From contig JAWCNV010000042.1 in NCBI GenBank assembly GCA_038848185.1, positions 1 to 6,939 of the forward strand: a stretch of 6,939 nucleotides of DNA, written 5' to 3'. This DNA comes from JAAOZP01 sp038848185 (GTDB lineage Archaea; Thermoproteota; EX4484-205; JAAOZP01). Shown piece by piece: positions 1 to 6,300 of the stretch. The notes under the pieces were generated by a model. The model was not told the origin of the DNA, ran no database searches, and worked only from the letters and a program-made list of their open reading frames with translations. Made by a program: the position numbers and the translations under genes. The stretch's first letter is position 1, and every line of letters begins with the position of its first letter.

Positions 1-41
1 AGTAACATATAATTTAAAACAACTATTTACGCACCACTGAG

Positions 42-46
42 AAAAA
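42..46 (-). terminator. T-tract after the TBP remnant, possible terminator
   Basis: On the minus strand a run of five T followed by C lies 8 bases past the stop codon of the TBP remnant, and a second T-rich stretch follows toward position 10. Archaeal RNA polymerase often terminates at oligo-T tracts without a hairpin, so this could be the original terminator of a tbp gene. It is short, and no other evidence supports it. Confidence 0.25.
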
Positions 47-53
47 GCTACAA

Positions 54-194
54 TTACGTTGCCAACAATCCTTTCTGGATTAACTCGGCCATAAGCTTCT
101 CAACCGCGTCGTAAACCATCTTCTCGTTCACCGCACCAGTGCAGACAAGCTTACCGCTTGCAAAAAGTAAAATGACAACGTCAGGATCATGCAT
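54..194 (-). pseudogene. C-terminal fragment of archaeal TATA-binding protein (TBP)
   Basis: This 46-codon frame reads MHDPDVVILLFASGKLVC, then a TGA (Thr-Gly-Ala) step, then an amphipathic helix ending QKGLLAT. The pattern of a hydrophobic strand, F-A-S-G-K-L-V, C-T-G-A and a closing helix is the hallmark of the second direct repeat of TBP, the saddle-shaped general transcription factor that binds TATA boxes. Archaeal TBP is normally about 180-200 residues, so roughly the first three quarters are absent, including the whole first repeat and the start of the second. Three codons upstream of the ATG the frame meets a TGA stop (204-206), so no longer TBP is encoded here. The retained part has no internal stop and looks well conserved, which suggests a recent truncation or a duplicated 3' end. 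It lies 63 bp downstream of the 435-residue gene on the same strand. The identification is from motif recognition and is strong; the state (scar, pseudogene or expressed mini-protein) is inference. Confidence 0.8.
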
Positions 195-257
195 AATAAG
201 GATTCAGCGATGTTGTCCGGAAATGAATGAACGAGACGATCGGGAAAGTGAAGTTGT

Positions 258-1565
258 TTAGCGTTTTTTCTTTTCTAGGGCGTTGATAATAGAGAGGTTG
301 CACTCTATTTCCGCCGACTTTTTGGCAACGAGCTCTACGAGCTCCTCTTTCCAAGTAAGCTCAACGGGTTTGAAAGGCCTTTTGACAATGGTGACAAGCC
401 TGCCCTTCTGAACATCTTCGCAAGTATCTTTAACTGCTTTACCCGTGGCCATCATGATTTCTCGTTGCCTGTCTTCAAGCTCCTTTACTGTCACACCCAG
501 CTTAGTAAGCAAAGGCTCGACGGAGGAGACTGAGATCCTAGCCTTCTTTTCCCTGATTGCAGCAAGTAGCGGTTGAGGGATTTCAAGCCTCTCCACAGTT
601 GCCTCACTAGGCCTCTGCCTTCTTCTAGCGTAGGGTTTAACATCGACCCTGACGTAGTTTCTGCCAGCGTCAGCCCAAGTACTGACCTTAACGTTCGGAT
701 CGTACTTGTCACCGGTAGCCCATTCTACACGCCATCCGGACCAGTCCCTTCCGAGGTAGTGCTCGTGATATTCGGTCTCCTTTACATAGTCCCAGTGCGA
801 CCTTTCCCACCCCTCAGTGAGGCGGGGCCAATTAGAGGTGTCAACCCACCTATGCCCCTTCAAAATACCTGACTTATGCTCAACCTTGAAGACCCCGACC
901 TCTTTGAAGTCATACCATCTTGATTCAATCGACATTTTAGAATTATTCATCGCCTCATCTACAACACCCTGAAAAGAATTTCGAACTAAAGCACCATCAC
1001 CTATTGGTGATTCTAAAAAAAGGCGAAGAGAGACCTGATTAGCCATAATCAGTATAAATTCACCCAGCATTCCCAAAAACACAGCAAAAAAAGCAGTATC
1101 GAGAAAGTCTCGGGAGAGTTCTTTTCCCGTGAGTTTCTTATAAGCATTCTGGACGAGGCCCGAGTAGAAAGTTAAGCTAGAGGGGACACAATACCCCTTG
1201 AATAGAACTGCATAAGAGGCGAAGAGGAATTCATAGTACCACTCTACTGGTATATATATTCCTCCACGGGGAATACCATTGCTGTCAGCCCACTTCGCCC
1301 ATACGCCATCTGCCACGGAGTGGCATTGAAAAGCGGCTGCGAAAGTTTTTTCATTTAGGCTTCCGGCTAATTCATGCATTTTATTGATGAAACACTGATT
1401 GTTATGCATTGATTCATCGACGATATGAAAAACATCATGAGAGATCGAACCGCTTTCGAAAATCTGAAGGTCAGGTTTTTTAGGCTGGCTATCACAAATG
1501 ATCTCCACAACCTTGGCCGTCTCATGACCGATGTATCCATGGGTCACCGGGTCCCAGGCACCCAT
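258..1565 (-). CDS. Hypothetical 435-residue protein, faintly zinc-dependent phospholipase C-like at N-terminus
   Basis: I do not recognise this protein with confidence. The N-terminus carries W4, H9, H14, then H43-D44, H54, H64 and an H82-SVA-D86 (HxxxD) motif, followed by W89, W92, E108 and E112. This order (Trp, TH, HD, H, HxxxD, then Glu in a helix) recalls the zinc-dependent phospholipase C/S1-P1 nuclease fold, but spacing differs from the Bacillus enzyme and there is no signal peptide, so catalysis is unproven. Residues 157-175 are strongly hydrophobic and could be a membrane or buried helix. Residues 216-297 hold nine Trp and many Tyr/His and look beta-rich. Residues 331-435 are charged and probably helical, ending in EKKKR. 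The ATG at 1563-1565 was chosen because a TATA-like element lies about 30 bases upstream, implying an almost leaderless transcript. No Shine-Dalgarno sequence is seen. The gene looks more AT-rich than the plus-strand operon, and it is divergent from it. Confidence 0.72.
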   Translation of the reverse strand: MGAWDPVTHGYIGHETAKVVEIICDSQPKKPDLQIFESGSISHDVFHIVDESMHNNQCFINKMHELAGSLNEKTFAAAFQCHSVADGVWAKWADSNGIPRGGIYIPVEWYYEFLFASYAVLFKGYCVPSSLTFYSGLVQNAYKKLTGKELSRDFLDTAFFAVFLGMLGEFILIMANQVSLRLFLESPIGDGALVRNSFQGVVDEAMNNSKMSIESRWYDFKEVGVFKVEHKSGILKGHRWVDTSNWPRLTEGWERSHWDYVKETEYHEHYLGRDWSGWRVEWATGDKYDPNVKVSTWADAGRNYVRVDVKPYARRRQRPSEATVERLEIPQPLLAAIREKKARISVSSVEPLLTKLGVTVKELEDRQREIMMATGKAVKDTCEDVQKGRLVTIVKRPFKPVELTWKEELVELVAKKSAEIECNLSIINALEKKKR

Positions 1566-1665
1566 TTTCAGTTTATTGCTTATTTACATCTTCTATTTTA
1601 GTTTAACTCATTAACTTGCAACTTTAGCTGCGCCTAAGGCTGCGCTCCCTATGAAAAATGGGTGC
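1558..1665. repeat. Short inverted repeat spanning the start of the minus-strand gene
   Basis: GCACCCATTTTCA at 1558-1570 is matched in inverted orientation by TGAAAAATGGGTGC at 1652-1665, with one extra A. The left arm contains the ATG of the minus-strand gene. The similarity stops at the arm ends, so this could be chance, a regulatory dyad or the trace of a rearrangement. A 7-bp direct repeat, GCTGCGC, also occurs between the arms at 1627-1633 and 1639-1645. Confidence 0.4.
1594..1606 (-). promoter_or_regulatory. TATA-like promoter of the 435-residue gene
   Basis: The minus strand reads TTAAACTAAAATA here, with a core (CTAAAATA) centred about 32 bases before the ATG. Archaeal TATA boxes sit about 26 bases before the transcription start, so the message would have a leader of only a few bases, fitting the absence of a Shine-Dalgarno sequence. 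It is a weak match in an AT-rich region. Confidence 0.4.
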
Positions 1666-1779
1666 TTAAAAAAGGTTTAGGAATTTAAATGAGGGTATTA
1701 AATTGTGCGGAGGATGTTTTTGGCTGGAGGTGAAGAGAGAAGATTCTGCTCCTATAAGGGGTTTGATAATTATTGAATC

Positions 1780-1807
1780 AATGTACAGATGTATACATTT
1801 GTACATT
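1780..1807. promoter_or_regulatory. 28-bp near-perfect palindrome, candidate operator
   Basis: Thirteen of fourteen base pairs are symmetric about the centre between 1793 and 1794; only 1788/1799 breaks the dyad. The outer arms are AATGTACA and TGTACATT and the core is ATGTATACAT, so the motif TGTA(TA)CA recurs three times. Symmetry stops sharply at both ends. It ends 19 bases before the plus-strand TATA box, a usual place for an archaeal activator site or an upstream operator for a dimeric helix-turn-helix or ribbon-helix-helix protein. No regulator gene is visible in the window. A recombination site or a transcribed hairpin are alternatives. Confidence 0.6.
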
Positions 1808-1820
1808 CTTCTTTTTCTTA

Positions 1821-1836
1821 ACGCAATTTTTAAAAA
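1821..1836 (+). promoter_or_regulatory. BRE/TATA promoter of the surface-protein operon
   Basis: ACGCAA (1821-1826, BRE-like) is followed by TTTTTAAAAA (1827-1836), a good archaeal TATA-box candidate. With the usual spacing of about 26 bases from box centre to start site, transcription would begin near 1857. That lies after the GTG at 1840 and beside the in-frame TTG codons at 1855 and 1867, so this element bears on the true start of the next gene. Confidence 0.55.
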
Positions 1837-1839
1837 CAC

Positions 1840-3381
1840 GTGTCGGCGTTGGGGTTGGTCTTCAGGTTGAGGGGGATTAGTCTTGTCCCACGGCATTCCC
1901 CGCTTATCAGAGTGCTCCCACTCCTCGTTCTGCTGCTTCTTCCATTAACCCTGAGCGCTCTCTCCCAAACCTCATCCCTCTTAAGCCGTCCTCCAGCCTC
2001 CGCAACACCATCATCCTACTCGTGGCCTGATCTCAGGACAGACACCGTAAACGTAACTTTCTCTGTTAAGGAGAAGATCTGGTCTTCTGGCACGGGCGTG
2101 CTCGACGTTAAGACGCGTAATAATGGAACGTTCAGTGACACCGCGTCAACCACCGCAACAATAACCATACCTGAGGGGGTTTCGGCTGGGGTGTATGTTT
2201 GCGGAGACGACCACTACAGTAGGGTGGTTAAGCCGTGCGACAGGTGGTATAATGATGAGAAGTGGCTCAGGCTCTATGTTGACGATATTCTGGTCTACAG
2301 CCTCGGCAGGGAGTACTGGTGGTCCCGCTGCTACTCTAAGGCAGCCACGCTGGCTCCTGGGAACCATACTGTGAAGCTGGTCATCTACGCCCGCGTGACC
2401 TCCTACTGCGAATCCGGTGATGGGGAGTGGTATGTTGGCCAAGGTTTCTTGGAGATATGGGTTGAGGGCGGTGGAAGGGTTCAAGCATCCTCCCACAGCG
2501 CGGAAGCCGTCCTGAACGGCGCTGTAACCCACAGCTTCACCTTCAGGCTCCCCGAGATCACTGGAGTCAGGAACATGAGCTGGAAAGCTGATTGGAACGG
2601 TTTTTCGAAAGCGGGTTCAGGTGCTCCGGGAAGTATTCAAACAGTTTCGTTCGAGGGAGTTAACAGGGATCAATGGGTTTTCACAAGCCCCGTCGTAATA
2701 AGGGTCGGGGAGCCTGCTCCCTCGGTTGATGTTAGCGACAACTATGTTATCGACGCTGTTTACGATGAAGGCTCTGAGAAGGCTGGAGTATATGGTTTAG
2801 CGGTTGCCTTGAACAATGGTGATGAAGTAGGGTTCACCTCGGCGAAATACCTTGTTACCGAGATTAGTAGGGACACGAGGGTTATTGGGGGGACTCTGAT
2901 AGGCTCAGCAATCTGGGCTAACAGCAACTCAACCATCCTCTTCAACCAGACGGTAAACTATTATGGTTCAACAGGCTGGGTTACGGAGAAGATTAGGGAC
3001 GGGGTTGAAACAGGCTCAGGAGCCACAAGAATATTCGGGGAGCTTAACGTCTCTAGGGTGGTGGGCTTCTCCTCGAAAAACAGGAGCGACGAGCTTGAAT
3101 TAATAACCAGGATTCCTCAGCTGACTCTAGTCTTCACTCACATCAAAATCTCGGCTGAGAGGAACGGTAACAACGTTAACGCGAGAGCATGCTGGGCCCA
3201 CGACAACACGCCCATAGCTGGGCTGAGGGTTAGATGCTTTGAAACAGGCCAGAGCAGCGTGACAGACCTGAACGGCTTTGTTTCCTTCACGATAGTGGGC
3301 TCAGGCTTCCGCGTAACAATATGCCCGCTGGACTCGCTGAACGGGATAACCATCTACGAGGAGGCCAGGGTGGGGCTTTGA
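1840..3381 (+). CDS. Secreted beta-rich surface protein with signal peptide and C-terminal Ig-like domain
   Basis: Residues 11-41 form a Sec-type signal peptide: a basic stretch (R11, R18, R24) then a Leu-rich core and a likely cleavage near LSALSQ. The mature part is predicted beta-rich. Residues about 66-210 resemble a jelly-roll carbohydrate-binding-like domain (LRLYVDD, then LAPGNHTVKL) with four Cys (121, 133, 164, 190) that could pair as disulfides. Residues about 300-435 are another beta region. Residues about 436-500 resemble a carboxypeptidase-regulatory/invasin-type Ig fold (TPIAGLRVRC, then TDLNGFVSFTI). Eight or so N-x-S/T sequons support export and glycosylation. There is no C-terminal membrane anchor, so it is released or held by a partner. 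GTG at 1840 is the outermost start; the TATA position favours TTG at 1855 or 1867, giving about 504 residues with the signal peptide intact. It overlaps the next gene by four bases. The specific function is unknown. Confidence 0.88.
   Translation: MSALGLVFRLRGISLVPRHSPLIRVLPLLVLLLLPLTLSALSQTSSLLSRPPASATPSSYSWPDLRTDTVNVTFSVKEKIWSSGTGVLDVKTRNNGTFSDTASTTATITIPEGVSAGVYVCGDDHYSRVVKPCDRWYNDEKWLRLYVDDILVYSLGREYWWSRCYSKAATLAPGNHTVKLVIYARVTSYCESGDGEWYVGQGFLEIWVEGGGRVQASSHSAEAVLNGAVTHSFTFRLPEITGVRNMSWKADWNGFSKAGSGAPGSIQTVSFEGVNRDQWVFTSPVVIRVGEPAPSVDVSDNYVIDAVYDEGSEKAGVYGLAVALNNGDEVGFTSAKYLVTEISRDTRVIGGTLIGSAIWANSNSTILFNQTVNYYGSTGWVTEKIRDGVETGSGATRIFGELNVSRVVGFSSKNRSDELELITRIPQLTLVFTHIKISAERNGNNVNARACWAHDNTPIAGLRVRCFETGQSSVTDLNGFVSFTIVGSGFRVTICPLDSLNGITIYEEARVGL
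3358..3375 (+). promoter_or_regulatory. Purine-rich ribosome-binding region for the TTG start at 3378
   Basis: GAGGAGG-like purines (3358-3364) and GGTGGGG (3369-3375) lie inside the end of the upstream gene. The GGTG at 3369-3372 is five bases from the TTG start codon, a normal archaeal Shine-Dalgarno spacing. This supports coupled initiation at the TTGA overlap and helps choose TTG 3378 over the ATG at 3321. Confidence 0.5.
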
Positions 3382-6300
3382 GGCTCAGGAGATTCCTGAA
3401 CACCGTTAAGGCTTGGCCCGTTTGCCTAGCTGGTGCAACAATAGCCTATTTCACTGTAACAGGGTTGCTCTTCTTTCTTGCTCCGGATATTGCTTTCCTC
3501 ATGGTTCATGGCTATCCGACGGCGAGGCTGATACTTGTTATTTTTGTTGCCTTCCTTTTTCTCAACCTGCTCCTCACGCTGACCTACTCTTTTTCGCTAC
3601 TCATAGTCATGGGCAAGAGTATTGCGGAGGGCTTGAGGAAGAACGGCAGGAACCTCTTGAAGGGATTTATGCTTCTCTCCCTCTCCAGCCTTGCCAGCTT
3701 AGCTCTAATTGTTTACGCGGGCTACTGCACGATTTCCACAGCAACCCTAGAAACGGTTGAAACGCTGGGGCTCTTCGCAGCAAACTATGGGGCAGGAGTA
3801 ATAGCGTCAATCCTCTTCGCAACTTCAATAACCCGGCTGATAGCCTCTCTGGCTGGTGAAGGGTTTCGGATAGGTTTGAAGAGGTTTCTCTCCATAGTTT
3901 TCATCGCCTTCCTGATGCTCACCATCCTCTCGGCATACAGGCTTCCAGGCCTGTTCATCTGCTCCCTCCTAATCCTCACAGTCGTAAGCATCGCAACGCG
4001 GTCTGGTGGTGCTGAGGAGCCTAGCAGTGAAACAAAACTCCCATTGCTTAAGGGCAGGAGTGCGGGGAAAGCAACAGCTGCGATAGTTCTTTCAATCCTC
4101 ATTCTCAACGCCGAGACCCCTCTGGGACACATGCTGCTCGTCCTCGGGGAGGAAACAGTGTTTAACGAGGATAGATTGAAAGAGCTTGTTTCAAAGGCTG
4201 TAGCGGAGGGCTGGAGCAGCGGGGAGCTTGTTGAAGGGATCAGGAACGACCCTGAGCTCAGCATGCTTTCAAACTACGATTTGAGCACGGTAAGCATAGA
4301 TAGGGACGACAGGGGGAGGGTTGTTGTCACCATACCGCTTACGGCAATGGGATACAATGTCTCCAGGAAAACCAGGGAGAAGACAACCGTCTACGATGTC
4401 TACCTTCAAAGCGGCTCAGGCGAAGCCGTAATAGGGGACAGGCGCTACGTTCCAACCGGCTCCAGGTTTGAGGATAAGACCTTTGGTTCCTTCAACACGC
4501 TTGACGAGGCTCTGGTGAAGGAGGCGGAGGTTAAGGGGCTTGCCAACTCCACGGGCATCTTTTGGAACACCACTAGGAAGACAGAGTCCCAGGTTGTTAC
4601 CAAGGTTGAGACAAGGTACGCTATCGTCCCAACAGTCGTCGAAACAAGGTATAATGTGATAGCTGAGTACGATGATTACCAGAGCGCGTGCAATCACGGT
4701 GCGGTACGTGCCGGAGCCGCCCAAGTAAGGACGGTTGAGAAGCAGGTCTGGGTTTACTCTTACAAGCTTGAGTTCGCCAGGGAGACGACTAACGAGTATG
4801 AGGCGATGAGGGTTGCGAGAGACGAAAACGATTACGTTGTTGAGGAGGTTAAGGAAACCATAATCATACTCGTCTTCGAAATGTACGCTCCCGCATCCAT
4901 CGGCTCACCCTACCTTGGAACAAGGGAGGTGGAGAAGAAGGAGTTTGAAAAGATGCTTCAGACAGGCGAGCTGGCCAAGGGGGTTGACGGCAATGGGAGA
5001 GAATACTACTATTACTCCTCCGGGGGAGCGGGCTCCATCAGGCTCTACAGGAAAGGGGAGAGGAGGGAGGAAGGAGATACTGTTGTAGCGTGGAGAATAT
5101 ACCGCAGAGTGGACACATCCCACTACGAAACTAGGAAGACATACCAGGTTGTGACTCAAGCCGGGTGCGAAGAGAGAAAGATAAGCATAGGTGAATTACC
5201 GGCTTACGCGAAGGGCTTCGAACACAGGGAGGACGCGGAGAGCTCTAAGCCTATGGTGGAGCCCGACCTGAGGAAATGGGTTGAGGCGAGGGGCCTAGCA
5301 TACAAGTCGTGCAAAGTAGAATCCTACGGGGAGACTGTGACGAGGCTTGAAACCGTTACGAGGGAGGTAAAGCAGTACTATGTCATAGCAAGCTACGTTA
5401 AGCCGGTCTACGACATCTATGAGTTGAAGCCCTACCGCAGGGTCTGGGAGGAAACCCATTACGAGGAGAAGTACGGCTGGGTTTTCAAAGGCTACGTGAA
5501 CGAGACCCAGAGGGACTACAACAGCACAACCCACCTCTACGTCCCCGAGGTCGTGAACTGGACCTCCAAGACCTACCTGGGCCTCGTTACAGAATGGGAG
5601 GCACAGCTGCTGACGAGCATGGATCCCCGCTATGTTTCTGAGAAGCATAACACGACGACGATAAGCAGGGAAATAGTTTACTACGACGTTTACAACGCGA
5701 CGTGGAGGCTGCTCTACCACTATTACAAGCACGTTGTCTATCCTTTTCACGAGTATCTGGCTAACGGGAACGTTTCGTCGAGCGAAGGCTGGGTTTTCGA
5801 CAGCATCGGCAACGCTGGAGGAGAAATATGCGGCTCAGCCTACCGAAGCAGCCCGAGCAGCCTGAGGATAACAACCGGGAGCGGGAGGGGAGCGTGGAGG
5901 CAGAGCTTCTACTTCGATGCTGGCGGGGTATCGCCCACGATAGACTTCTGGTACAGGCTGAGGGGGAGCGGAGCATTAGCAATCAAGAAGCCTGACGGCT
6001 CGGCACACCTCTTTACCTTGGGTGAGAGCAACGGTTGGAGCAGGTTCCTCAGGAACTCCACCGACGTATTCAGCGAGGCGGGGTACTACACAGTATCGTT
6101 TGTGGCTTGCGAGGACAGCGAGCTCCTCGTGGACGATGCCAGTGTTCACGTAGGAGGATACGGGGAGTGGATATACCAGGGCGAGGTCGAGGAGTGCCCA
6201 GACGAGGTTCCCCCGGATGAAAGATACGAGCCCTTCTACAGGATTGAGGACAAGAAGCTTATCGGAACCTTTGAGGAGAGTTTTGCAAACCAGTATCCCA

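Larger units (their letters stand above)
1566..1839. other. Divergent intergenic control region
   Basis: This AT-rich stretch separates the minus-strand gene from the plus-strand operon. It holds the TATA-like element of the left gene (1594-1606), one arm of a short inverted repeat (1652-1665), a second AT-rich element GAATTTAAATGAG (1680-1692) with no obvious gene to serve, the 28-bp palindrome (1780-1807) and the plus-strand TATA box (1827-1836). I see no convincing coding region or structured RNA gene in it. A minus-strand open frame overlapping its right part has no family features. Confidence 0.7.

Noticed and set aside
204..250. FPDRLV and FPDN peptides just upstream of the TBP fragment, resembling the FPGLVYR step of TBP
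   Set aside because: They are in another frame, the spacing to the DPDVV strand is wrong, and no further TBP similarity is seen upstream, so a frameshifted longer TBP cannot be supported.
1627..1646. GC-rich patch with GCTGCGC repeats as a hairpin or RNA element
   Set aside because: The inverted pairing (GCCT/AGGC) leaves a one-base loop and does not extend; only a short direct repeat remains.
1666..1896. Minus-strand open frame of 76 codons in the divergent intergenic region
   Set aside because: It runs through the TATA box, the palindrome and the start of the secreted protein, has low-complexity AT-driven composition and no recognisable motif.
2146..2532. Minus-strand open frame of 128 codons
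   Set aside because: It lies wholly inside the well-supported secreted protein gene and has no family features; a shadow frame.
3321..3377. ATG at 3321 as an earlier start of the giant protein
   Set aside because: It would overlap the upstream gene by 61 bases and add a polar Gly/Arg stretch before the basic N-terminus; TTG 3378 has a better Shine-Dalgarno spacing and a coupled overlap.
3413..3760. Plus-strand open frame of 115 codons
   Set aside because: It overlaps the membrane-helix region of the giant protein in another frame; the long frame has coherent helices, topology and a coupled start.
3785..4264. Minus-strand open frame of 159 codons
   Set aside because: Ser/Pro-rich antisense of the transmembrane segment; composition is what the complement of Leu/Ala/Glu codons gives.
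5295..5750. Minus-strand open frame of 151 codons
   Set aside because: Antisense to the repeat region of the giant protein; its Val-rich composition is the complement of Tyr/Asn codons.
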